Assembly (NCBI GenBank): GCA_903865435.1
Contig: CAIPJS010000077.1
Span: forward strand, 1-64,000
Length of the DNA stretch: 64,000 nucleotides
Origin: an uncultured Bacteroidota bacterium
GTDB taxonomy: Bacteria > Bacteroidota > Bacteroidia > Chitinophagales > Chitinophagaceae
Direction of reading: 5' to 3'
Shown: piece after piece, positions 54,741 through 63,313 of the stretch
How the letters are laid out: every line of letters begins with the position of its first letter
How positions within the stretch are numbered: position 1 is the stretch's first letter
Made by a program: the position numbers and the translations under genes
The notes under the pieces: model-generated
The model's input: only the letters and a program-made list of their open reading frames with translations
Told to the model about the DNA's origin: nothing
Database searches by the model: none

Positions 54741-56486
54741 ATGAAAAAATACAATTTTAAACATATAATGCCATTGGTGCTTTCTTTCGTGGTTATTTTA
54801 TATGCTTGTAATAAAAACTACCTAGATGTTCCAGCCGCTGGTGCGTTAAGCCAGGATGTGTTGGCGAACAAAGTAGGTGTTGAAGCCCTTTTAGTAGGTG
54901 CTTATTCTTTATTGGATGGAGAAGGTAGTAATGCCGGTACAGGAAATGGTCCTTGGGCAACTTCTTCAAGTAACTGGGTATATGGTTCAATTCCAGGAGG
55001 GGACGCTCATAAAGGTTCTGATCCAGGTGACCAAAACTTAATTACTCCAATCGAACAATGGAATGCTACAGCTGCTAACGGATATCTTGATCAATTGTGG
55101 CAACAACGTTATGATGGTGTTGCTCGTTCAAATGAGACTTTAAGAATTCTTAAATTAGCTAAAGACGTAACTGCTGCTGACGTATCTCGTATTACTGCAG
55201 AAGCAAGATTTTTACGTGGACATTACCATTTCGAATTGGCTAAGAACTTCAACAATATTCCTTACATAGATGAGTCTATCACTTATGTTGCTGGAAACTA
55301 TTTAGTTGCAAACGGACCAGCTTTGGCTAAAATTGAAGCTGATTTCGCTTATGCTTATGCAAACTTGCCTGAGACTATGTCTTCAGTAGGTCGTGCTAAC
55401 AAATGGGCTGCTGCAGCTTACTTAGCTAAAGTGTATATGTACGAGAAAAAATTCTCTGATGCTAAAGCTTTGTTTACTACAATCATCGCCAATGGTAAAA
55501 CATCATTAGGCGTTAAATATGCGTTGATGGACAAATTTGCTGATGTATTTAATCCAGCAAAAAAGAATGGTGCTGAAGACGTATTTACAGTTCAAATGAC
55601 TGCGAATGATGGTACTGGTGCTGCAAATGCAAACGCTGGTGACGCCTTAAACTTCCCTTATGGTGGAGAAACAGGATGTTGCGGATTTTTCCAACCTTCA
55701 TTTGGTTTAGCGAATTCTTTCAAAGTTGATGCGAATGGCCTTCCTTTATTAGACGGATCATATTACAGCAATCCATTGAAAACAGATATGGGTGTATCTG
55801 CTGATAAAGCTTACAGTCCAGATGCAACAACTCCATTAGATCCTCGTATCGACTGGACAGTGGGTCGTCGTGGTATTCCTTTCTTAGATTGGGGTTTAAT
55901 GCCAGGTTCTACTTGGGTTCGTAATCAAGCTGCTGCTGGTCCTTATGAACCAATTAAGCACTTGTTCTACAAGTCTCAAGAAGGTGTATTTACTGATGGA
56001 TCTTCATGGACTAATGGATTTACTGCAAACAACTACCATATTATTCGTTTTGCTGATGTGCTTTTAATGGCTGCTGAAGCAGAAGTATTAGGTGGTGGTT
56101 CTCTAACTCAAGCTTTAACTTATGTTAACTTAGTTCGTGCTCGTGCAGCTAACAAAGCTGGTTATGTTCAAGGATCTGTTGCCAATTATCAAATTGGTTT
56201 GTATAAATCTTTCCCAGATGCTACTTATGCGACTAACGCTATTCGTTTTGAGCGTAAAATTGAATTAGCAATGGAAGGACATCGTTTCTACGATTTAACT
56301 CGTTGGGGCGGTGCAAAAGCAGAGTTAGATGCTTATGCTAAATTTGAAGCTTCTCAAGGTTATTTATCAATGACTGGTGTTACTTATACTACCGGAAAAT
56401 CTGAATACTTGCCTTTACCACAAGCTCAAATTGACAAAACTCAAAAAGACGGCAAATCTCTTTTAACTCAAAATCCGGGTTACTAA
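54741..56486 (+). CDS. SusD/RagB family nutrient-binding lipoprotein
   Basis: SusD caps SusC on the cell surface. The 581-residue protein has a lipoprotein signal (VVILYACNKNYLDVPAAG; Cys23), a TPR-like helical domain with VTAADVSRITAEARFLRGHYHFELAKNF trimmed here to ARFLRGHYHFELAK, and the C-terminal AIRFERKIELAMEGHRFYDLTRWG signature. The region between holds ligand-contact loops, which do not identify the ligand. A 15-bp-stem terminator follows. Confidence 0.94.
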   Translation: MKKYNFKHIMPLVLSFVVILYACNKNYLDVPAAGALSQDVLANKVGVEALLVGAYSLLDGEGSNAGTGNGPWATSSSNWVYGSIPGGDAHKGSDPGDQNLITPIEQWNATAANGYLDQLWQQRYDGVARSNETLRILKLAKDVTAADVSRITAEARFLRGHYHFELAKNFNNIPYIDESITYVAGNYLVANGPALAKIEADFAYAYANLPETMSSVGRANKWAAAAYLAKVYMYEKKFSDAKALFTTIIANGKTSLGVKYALMDKFADVFNPAKKNGAEDVFTVQMTANDGTGAANANAGDALNFPYGGETGCCGFFQPSFGLANSFKVDANGLPLLDGSYYSNPLKTDMGVSADKAYSPDATTPLDPRIDWTVGRRGIPFLDWGLMPGSTWVRNQAAAGPYEPIKHLFYKSQEGVFTDGSSWTNGFTANNYHIIRFADVLLMAAEAEVLGGGSLTQALTYVNLVRARAANKAGYVQGSVANYQIGLYKSFPDATYATNAIRFERKIELAMEGHRFYDLTRWGGAKAELDAYAKFEASQGYLSMTGVTYTTGKSEYLPLPQAQIDKTQKDGKSLLTQNPGY

Positions 56487-56513
56487 TTGATTTAGTTTAG
56501 TTGAATTTTATAC

Positions 56514-56551
56514 AAAGACCCTTGTTCCTTATGGAGCAAGGGTCTTTTTTT
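56514..56551 (+). terminator. Strong intrinsic terminator after susD
   Basis: AAAGACCCTTGTTCC (56514-56528) and GGAGCAAGGGTCTTT (56533-56547) form a 15-bp stem with a TTAT loop, followed by more Ts. It separates susCD from the FG-GAP gene, which may be partly read through or have its own promoter. Confidence 0.88.
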
Positions 56552-56627
56552 ATGTGGTTAATAGTAAAACAATTTCTGTTGTATCTTTATATACTCATTA
56601 AAACTCCTATAATTCTAAACTTTTTTT

Positions 56628-59600
56628 ATGTTAAGACAATTCTTTTATTTTGCTTTTATTGGTTTAACAATTAGTTCCTGTAATCTCAAAAAGCCCTTAT
56701 TTGAGTTGGTAAAATCCAGCCATTCTGGGATTGATTTTAATAACCAAGTTATAGAAACGGACTCCTTAAATGTTTTAGACGTTTCAAATATTTACAATGG
56801 AGGCGGAGTGGGCATTGGCGATTTTAATAAAGATGGCTTACCCGATATCTATTTTACAGGCAATAGAGTGTCTAACAAATTATACTTAAACAAAGGCGAT
56901 TTTAAATTCAATGACATCACTAAAGAGGCGGGTGTAACAGGGGAAGGCAAGTGGAGCAGGGGGGTGTCGGTGATTGATATCAACAACGATGGTTGGCCTG
57001 ATATTTATGTAAGTGTTACTTTAGAAAAAGATAGTAACAGAAGAAAAAATATTCTTTACATCAATCAAGGATTGGATAAGAAAGGAGTGCCTCATTTTAA
57101 AGATATGGCAGCAGAATATGGACTAGCAGATACTTCATTTTCTACCATGGCTACTTTTTTTGATTACGACAACGATGGTGATTTAGATATGTTTTTAGTA
57201 GTCAATGAAATTAAAGATCCAAGAACTCCCAATATCTATCATCCGCGCAATCAAGATCCTTCAACTTTTAGTTCTTGTAAATTGTTTCAAAACAATTGGG
57301 ACCCCATTTTAAAACATCCTGTATTTAAAGATGTTTCTGCAAAAGCCGGTATTGTAAGAGAAGGCTATGGACACAATGCAGTCATTACGGATATCAATAA
57401 AGATGGCTGGCCTGATATCTATGTGACCAACGATTATTTACCCAATGATTATTTATGGATCAACAACCATGATGGCACATTTACCGATCAATTAAGCGTT
57501 TATTTTAAACATAGTTCTGTCAATGCGATGGGCATTGATGTGGCAGACATTAACAATGACGGTTTAATGGATTTTTGTACCCTAGACATGAATCCGCGCG
57601 ATAACTACCGAAAAAAAATGATGATGAATGCCAATAGTTATCAAACATTTCAAAACAATGATTTGTATGGCTATAGTTATCAATACGTGCGCAATACACT
57701 TCAAATTAATCAAGGTCCTAGGGTCAATCAAAACGATTCTATTGGGGCGCCTATCTTTAGTGAAATTGGATTTTTATCGGGCATTGCAGAAACCGATTGG
57801 AGTTGGACCCCTCTGTTGGCCGATTTTGACAATGATGGCCATAGAGATCTGATTGTGACCAACGGTTTCCCCAAAGATGTTACTGATCATGATTTTATTA
57901 CCTATCGAAATAAGGCCTTTAGTGTCGCTACAAAATCACAATTATTAATGGCTATCCCCGAAGTTAAAATTCATAATTATGCATTTAAAAATAATGCCAA
58001 TTTAACTTTTACAGATGTGTCAAGCAGCTGGGGTTTGAATACGCCTAGTTTTTCAAACGGTGCTGTATATGTAGATTTAAACAATGATGGGGCATTGGAT
58101 TTAGTTGTAAACAATATCAATGATGTGGCTTCAATTTATAAAAACACTCAAGCCCAACAAAATAAAACACCGCAACATTATTTAGAAGTCAAATTAATAG
58201 GGGATACGTTAAATATAAATGGACTTGGAGCATCAGTAACCATTTTTTATGATCACAATAAAAAACAAATTTGGGAAAATTCACCTTATAGGGGTTATTT
58301 ATCTACAGTGCAGGATAGGGCACATTTTGGGCTAGGTGCAATCAATAACATTGATTCTTTATTGGTTCAATGGCAAGGCGGAAAAATTGAGGTACAAAAA
58401 AACATTGCGGCGAATCAATTGCTTTTTATCAAGAAATCAAATGCGAAAGACGCTACGCCAACAGCTGCGCCTGTATTTGCTGAAAAATCTTTATTTAAAG
58501 AAGTAACTCGTTCTTTGGGTGTGCAATACATGCATCAACAAAATGATTTTGTCGATTTTAACATTCAAAAATTATTACCACATAAATTTTCTGAATACGG
58601 TCCGGCCATTGCCGTGGGAGATATTGATGGCAATGGATTGGATGATATGATATTAGGTGGAGCAAGCAATTATAGTCCGCAAATATTTTTACAACAAGCC
58701 AATGGCAAGTTTATACAATCTGCTTTATTACCCAAAGTAAACTACAATAAACCCAATAGTGATTTAGGCTTATTGTTATTAGATGTGGACGGAGACGGTG
58801 ATTTAGACTTGTATATTAGTAGTGGAGGTTTTGAGCATACTTCGGGCGATGTTTCTTATCAAGATCAGTTGTACATCAATGATGGTAAAGCTAAATTTAC
58901 ACTAAGTGCTGATGCCATACCAACCAATCATACAAGCAAATTATGTGTTCGTGCCATAGATTATGATAAGGATGGAGATTTGGATTTATTTGTATCTGGA
59001 AGGGTAGATCCTTGGAATTATCCAAAAGCCGTATCTAGTTATATTTATAGAAATGACAGTAAAGATGGTGTAGTAAAATACACAGATGTAACCAAGTTTG
59101 TAGCAAAAGATTTAGTAAATATTGGTTTGGTTTGCGATGCCTTATTTACCGATTTTGACAATGATGGTTGGCCCGATTTAATTTTAACGGGTGAATGGAT
59201 GCCTATTACTTTTTTGAAAAATGAGCATGGTATTTTCAAAAATGTATCTGCTACTTCTGGAATCAACAATCAAGTAGGCTGGTGGAATTCTATTACGGCT
59301 GGAGATTTTGACAATGATGGCAAAATGGATTACATCATAGGCAATATGGGATTGAATTCTTTTTACAGAGCAAGTGAACCATATCCTGTTTCTATTTATG
59401 CCAAGGATTTTGACAACAATGGAAGTTATGACGCATTCCCAACTTTATATTTACCCAGTAGCGATATAGATACTGTCAAAAAAGAATATCCTGCACAAGT
59501 AAGAGAGGATATTGTGAAGCAAATGATTGGCATGCGTTCTATTTTCCAAAACTATAAAACCTTTGCAAAGGCAGACATCAATCAGGTGTTGACCAAGGAG

Positions 59601-60212
59601 CAATTAAAAGGCGCGCAAATTTTAAAAGCGAATAATTTTAATTCGGTTTACCTTAAAAATAAAGGAGACGGAAAGTTTGAACTGATGCCACTTCCTATAC
59701 AAGCTCAATTTTCAACTTTAAATGGGATGGTAGTGGATGATTTTGATGGAGATGGCAATTTGGATGTACTCATCAATGGGAACGACTTTGGTACTGAGGT
59801 TTCCGTAGGTAGGTATGATGCCTTAAATGGGCTATTGTTAAAAGGAAATGGCCAAGGTGGGGCTAATGGGTTTACGCCCTTATCCATCTTAGAAAGTGGC
59901 ATTTTTATCCCAGGAAATGGAAAGGCATTGGTAAAATTAAGAGGGGCCAATGGGAAGTATTTATTGGCAGCATCTCAAAACAAGGGGGCTTTAAAGATAT
60001 TTGAATTAAAAAATAAGGGTACTATTTTACCTGTTGGCCCGAATGATGCTTCGGCCACCATCGAATATAAAAATGGGAAAAAAAGAAAACAAGAATTCTA
60101 TTATGGGAATTCGTTTTTGTCACAATCAGCCAGATTCATCAATAGCAATGAGGCTATTAAAATGATTACAATCATAAACCAAAAAGGGGCAAGTAGAACA
60201 ATTAATTATTAA
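56628..60212 (+). CDS. FG-GAP/VCBS-repeat lipoprotein with ASPIC/UnbV domain
   Basis: The 1194-residue protein begins with a lipoprotein signal (LTISSCNLKK, Cys18). At least a dozen calcium-binding repeats of the type DxNxDGxxD are visible, for example DFNKDGLPDIYF, DINNDGWPDIYV, DYDNDGDLDMFL, DVDGDGDLDLYI and DFDGDGNLDVLI. An ASPIC/UnbV-like segment lies near the middle (GLGASVTIFYDHNKKQI; RAHFGLG). Two beta-propellers are therefore likely. Function is unknown; it is a surface protein probably working with SusCD or the next gene. Confidence 0.87.
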   Translation: MLRQFFYFAFIGLTISSCNLKKPLFELVKSSHSGIDFNNQVIETDSLNVLDVSNIYNGGGVGIGDFNKDGLPDIYFTGNRVSNKLYLNKGDFKFNDITKEAGVTGEGKWSRGVSVIDINNDGWPDIYVSVTLEKDSNRRKNILYINQGLDKKGVPHFKDMAAEYGLADTSFSTMATFFDYDNDGDLDMFLVVNEIKDPRTPNIYHPRNQDPSTFSSCKLFQNNWDPILKHPVFKDVSAKAGIVREGYGHNAVITDINKDGWPDIYVTNDYLPNDYLWINNHDGTFTDQLSVYFKHSSVNAMGIDVADINNDGLMDFCTLDMNPRDNYRKKMMMNANSYQTFQNNDLYGYSYQYVRNTLQINQGPRVNQNDSIGAPIFSEIGFLSGIAETDWSWTPLLADFDNDGHRDLIVTNGFPKDVTDHDFITYRNKAFSVATKSQLLMAIPEVKIHNYAFKNNANLTFTDVSSSWGLNTPSFSNGAVYVDLNNDGALDLVVNNINDVASIYKNTQAQQNKTPQHYLEVKLIGDTLNINGLGASVTIFYDHNKKQIWENSPYRGYLSTVQDRAHFGLGAINNIDSLLVQWQGGKIEVQKNIAANQLLFIKKSNAKDATPTAAPVFAEKSLFKEVTRSLGVQYMHQQNDFVDFNIQKLLPHKFSEYGPAIAVGDIDGNGLDDMILGGASNYSPQIFLQQANGKFIQSALLPKVNYNKPNSDLGLLLLDVDGDGDLDLYISSGGFEHTSGDVSYQDQLYINDGKAKFTLSADAIPTNHTSKLCVRAIDYDKDGDLDLFVSGRVDPWNYPKAVSSYIYRNDSKDGVVKYTDVTKFVAKDLVNIGLVCDALFTDFDNDGWPDLILTGEWMPITFLKNEHGIFKNVSATSGINNQVGWWNSITAGDFDNDGKMDYIIGNMGLNSFYRASEPYPVSIYAKDFDNNGSYDAFPTLYLPSSDIDTVKKEYPAQVREDIVKQMIGMRSIFQNYKTFAKADINQVLTKEQLKGAQILKANNFNSVYLKNKGDGKFELMPLPIQAQFSTLNGMVVDDFDGDGNLDVLINGNDFGTEVSVGRYDALNGLLLKGNGQGGANGFTPLSILESGIFIPGNGKALVKLRGANGKYLLAASQNKGALKIFELKNKGTILPVGPNDASATIEYKNGKKRKQEFYYGNSFLSQSARFINSNEAIKMITIINQKGASRTINY

Positions 60213-60244
60213 ATTGTGACTACATCAAAAGCAAATAAAGTAAA

Positions 60245-61567
60245 ATGAAACATTATTTAAAATCATACGCACAACTTGCATTCCTACTTCTTTTATTCGC
60301 TTCCTGTTCACATATGAAACCTGCTAAATTGGTGGATGTTGATGTGTTAAGAAACAACGAAGATCAATTGACGCAAGTTATTATTTACGATGTTTTCACG
60401 CCCCCCGTGGCAAGCAGAATTTATGTGTATTCTTCGATTGCTTCTTATGAAGCCATTCGATTTAGCAAAGAAGGGTCTGTTTCAATAGCCGAAAAATTAT
60501 ATGGATTTGGTACCATGCCCACACCGGAGAAAGGTAAAAATTACAATTTCACATTAGCCGCTACCAAAGCATTTTTTAAAGTGGCAAGAAATGTAAAGGT
60601 GTTTTCGGTAGATTCTTTAACCAAGTATGAAGCATCTGTTTATTCTAATTATAAAGAAAACTTGGACGAAACAACTTATGCCAATTCAGTTGCCTTTGGT
60701 GATTCAGTGGCATCGGTAGTTTTGGCAAGAGCAAAAACGGATGGCTATGCAAAATCTAGAGGAAAACAAAAATATTTGGGTAGCAACGAGCCTGGGAAAT
60801 GGCGTCCTACCCCTCCCGATTATATGGATGGTGTTGAATGGTGTTGGAATACCATGAAGCCATTGGTATTGGATTCGGCATCACAGTTCATTCCCAATCG
60901 CCCACCAGTGTATGATACCAAACCAGGTTCAGTGTATTATAATATGATGAAAGAAGTGTACATCATTAATAAAAATTTAACTGATGAGCAAAAGCTGATT
61001 GCAAAATATTGGGATGACAATCCATTTGTATTAGAACATAGCGGACATATGATGTTTGGCAATAAAAAAATCACTCCAGGTGGACATTGGATGGGTATAG
61101 CCGCACAAATTATAGATCAAAAAAAAGCAGATCCAGTAAAAGCAGCCCAAACCTTTGCATTAACCTCTATTGCTTTGTTTGATGGATTTATTTCTTGTTG
61201 GGATGAGAAATACAGAAGTAGTTATGTACGTCCAGGTACTGCCATCAATGAATTGGTTGATAAAAATTGGGCAACTTTATTACAAACGCCCCCTTTTCCA
61301 GAATATCCAAGCGGACATAGTACGATTACTGCTTCAGCAGCCACAGTATTGACCAAATTGTATGGAGACAACATCGCATTTGAAGACTCTAGCGATTTCC
61401 AATATATAGGTTTGAAAAGAAAATTTAATTCATTCCATCAAGCAGCTGCAGAATGCTCGATGAGTAGGGTATATGGTGGCATTCACTATGTATTGAGTGT
61501 GAATACAGGTGCTGATATGGGAAAACAAGTGGGAAATTTGGTTGTGAGTAAATTACTAAAGGAATAA
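60245..61567 (+). CDS. Vanadium-dependent haloperoxidase/PAP2-like lipoprotein
   Basis: The 440-residue protein has a lipoprotein signal (LLLFASCSH, Cys21) and the three PAP2/vanadate-haloperoxidase motifs: Kx6RP (Lys322, Arg329-Pro330), PSGH (355-358) and SRx5H (Arg408, His414). All vanadate- or phosphate-binding residues are present, but the Asp four residues after the last His is Ser418. This could be a peroxidase or an acid phosphatase; sequence alone does not decide. It follows the FG-GAP gene after 32 nt, so they form one unit. Confidence 0.85.
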   Translation: MKHYLKSYAQLAFLLLLFASCSHMKPAKLVDVDVLRNNEDQLTQVIIYDVFTPPVASRIYVYSSIASYEAIRFSKEGSVSIAEKLYGFGTMPTPEKGKNYNFTLAATKAFFKVARNVKVFSVDSLTKYEASVYSNYKENLDETTYANSVAFGDSVASVVLARAKTDGYAKSRGKQKYLGSNEPGKWRPTPPDYMDGVEWCWNTMKPLVLDSASQFIPNRPPVYDTKPGSVYYNMMKEVYIINKNLTDEQKLIAKYWDDNPFVLEHSGHMMFGNKKITPGGHWMGIAAQIIDQKKADPVKAAQTFALTSIALFDGFISCWDEKYRSSYVRPGTAINELVDKNWATLLQTPPFPEYPSGHSTITASAATVLTKLYGDNIAFEDSSDFQYIGLKRKFNSFHQAAAECSMSRVYGGIHYVLSVNTGADMGKQVGNLVVSKLLKE

Positions 61568-61590
61568 AAATTAAATTCTAAATAAAATAG

Positions 61591-61620
61591 AGGGTTGCTT
61601 TATACAGTGACCCTTTATTT
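61591..61620. terminator. Bidirectional terminator between PAP2-like and TSUP genes
   Basis: AGGGT (61591-61595) and ACCCT (61610-61614) form a stem with flanking T-run TTATTTTTT on the forward strand. It lies between convergent genes and touches the TSUP stop codon. Confidence 0.6.
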
Positions 61621-62367
61621 TTTAAATAGCATCAACAAGGAACCTAAAAGAGTTAATACAATAATTAGTTTTCGGAAATGGGCTTCTTTTACTTTGTTAA
61701 CTATTTTCAATCCCAAGAAAAATCCTATTATCAGGGTAGGCAATAAGAAGGCATCAATCTTTATACTTTCTAGGGTAATGTTTTTCCAAAAAAATATTTG
61801 GAAAGGCAGCTTGAATAAGTTCATGAATAAAAATATCCATGCGGCTGTTCCAATAAAGTCATTTTTTTCTAATCGCATAGCCAAAAAATATAAATTTGAA
61901 AACGCTCCCGCTAAATTGCCTAGCATGGTGGTAATGCCCGAAGCAAGGCCCGTGCTGGCTACAAAGAAAGGGTGGGTAGGTACTTTTTTGGATTTTCGCA
62001 ATTCCATAAAAATAATAATGACGATTGTCATCAATATAATCACAGCCATTATTTTTCTAAAAACTATTTCATTCAGGTCTTTCCCAACATACATGCCAAT
62101 TAAAATACCTGCCATCATCCAAGGAACAATTTTCCAAAAATGGATCCATTGTGCATGTCGATGGTAATAGATTACTGCAGCAATATCAGCTATACACAAT
62201 AGGGGCAGGATAATACCCGTAGAGGCTTTGCTACCAAATGCAAAAGCCATGATTGTTACACTAAGCATATCAATTCCCTTAAGTCCTGCTTTTCCAAGTC
62301 CTGTAAAAAAGGAAGCCAATAAAATAAAGCCCCAGGTAGATAAAGAATAGAGTGCGATGGTGTTCAT
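61615..62367 (-). CDS. TSUP family transporter (TauE/SafE)
   Basis: The 250-residue membrane protein has about eight helices and the TSUP repeat motif, e.g. LLASFFTGLGKAGLKGIDM at the N-terminus and STGLASGITTMLGNLAG in the second half. Family members export or import sulfite, sulfonates or organic acids; the solute here is not known. Its start overlaps the pxpB stop by 4 nt, so it is coupled to pxpB and may move a related compound (5-oxoproline or an anion). Confidence 0.85.
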   Translation of the reverse strand: MNTIALYSLSTWGFILLASFFTGLGKAGLKGIDMLSVTIMAFAFGSKASTGIILPLLCIADIAAVIYYHRHAQWIHFWKIVPWMMAGILIGMYVGKDLNEIVFRKIMAVIILMTIVIIIFMELRKSKKVPTHPFFVASTGLASGITTMLGNLAGAFSNLYFLAMRLEKNDFIGTAAWIFLFMNLFKLPFQIFFWKNITLESIKIDAFLLPTLIIGFFLGLKIVNKVKEAHFRKLIIVLTLLGSLLMLFKK

Positions 62368-63137
62368 TTTATTTTTATAAATATTGAGTAGTCGTAAATA
62401 TTTTTGCTTTCCATTTTTTCAAATAAAGCTTTATCAATCGAATAAAATTGTACTTGATCACCCACTTTAAACAAAGCTAATTTTGAAGGATTGTGATCAA
62501 AGATTTGAAGCGGGGTTCGGCCAATAATTTGCCATCCACCAGGAGAATTTTTTGGATAAATTCCTGTCTGTGACCCAGCAATACCAACGCTTCCTGCCAT
62601 TACATTTTGTCGAGGGGTAGCTTGTCTAGGCACTTGTATTTGATCATTTACATTGCCCATATAAGCAAAGCCTGGCATAAATCCCAAACAAAAAACATTG
62701 TATACTTCTTGGGTATGTATTTCAACAATACTTTCAATAGATAGGTTTTTTAATTGTGCAATGGCTTCTAGATCTATTCCATATTCCAATTCGTAACAAA
62801 CAGGCACTTTGATAATTTTATTTACTGCAACATCTAGTTTTAAGTTTGTTGCTGCTATAATGGGGGGTAATTTATTTTGTACAAAACTTAAAGGGTCGAT
62901 TTTTTCTGATCTATAAAATATTTCTATATCATAAACAAGGGTTATGGTCTGATAAGCCGGTATAATATCTTTAATCCAACTATGAACGCTTTTTAATTCA
63001 TGGCAGGCAGCAGTAATTTTCTTAATATAAAGAATTGATTCTTTGGAAGGAGGCTCCAATATAGACAGCAAAATGGCATGGTCACCCAGATAATTCATTT
63101 GAAGTACTGTGCCTTTAAAAGCTGATTCAGATTGCAT
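62364..63137 (-). CDS. pxpB: 5-oxoprolinase subunit PxpB (KipI-like)
   Basis: PxpB is the allophanate-hydrolase subunit 1-like partner of PxpC. The 257-residue product has NYLGDHAILLSILE at the N-terminus, ELEYGIDLEAIAQ, YNVFCLGFMPGFAYMGN, the PRQATPRQNVMAGSVGIAGSQ segment and SPGGWQIIGRTPLQIF, all family signatures. It is separated from pxpC by about 11 kb of forward-strand genes. A near-consensus TACCTTTTG (one extra T) ends 3 nt before the ATG at 63137, so this half of the set has its own promoter. Confidence 0.92.
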   Translation of the reverse strand: MQSESAFKGTVLQMNYLGDHAILLSILEPPSKESILYIKKITAACHELKSVHSWIKDIIPAYQTITLVYDIEIFYRSEKIDPLSFVQNKLPPIIAATNLKLDVAVNKIIKVPVCYELEYGIDLEAIAQLKNLSIESIVEIHTQEVYNVFCLGFMPGFAYMGNVNDQIQVPRQATPRQNVMAGSVGIAGSQTGIYPKNSPGGWQIIGRTPLQIFDHNPSKLALFKVGDQVQFYSIDKALFEKMESKNIYDYSIFIKIK

Positions 63138-63222
63138 GCCAAAAGGTAATAATATTTACGCTATTTATAAAAAAAAGCTCTTTTTTGGACGTTCAACACT
63201 TTATAAAACAAGCTAAAAAAGG

Positions 63223-63230
63223 TATATTTG
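63223..63230 (+). promoter_or_regulatory. -7 box TATATTTG for the GH30 gene
   Basis: TATATTTG matches TAnnTTTG and lies 84 nt before the ATG at 63314, in the gap divergent from pxpB. Confidence 0.5.
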
Positions 63231-63313
63231 AAATGATTAAAAACCGACCATAGCTGCTTTTAAACACTAAAGTTATCTTTAGATTTTTCTACTAGATTGA
63301 TCAAAAACACAAA

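Noticed and set aside
61595..62167. Forward reading frame of 190 codons opposite the TSUP gene
   Set aside because: It lies antisense to a clear membrane transporter gene coupled to pxpB; its translation has no recognisable family features and follows from the AT-rich codon use of the opposite strand.
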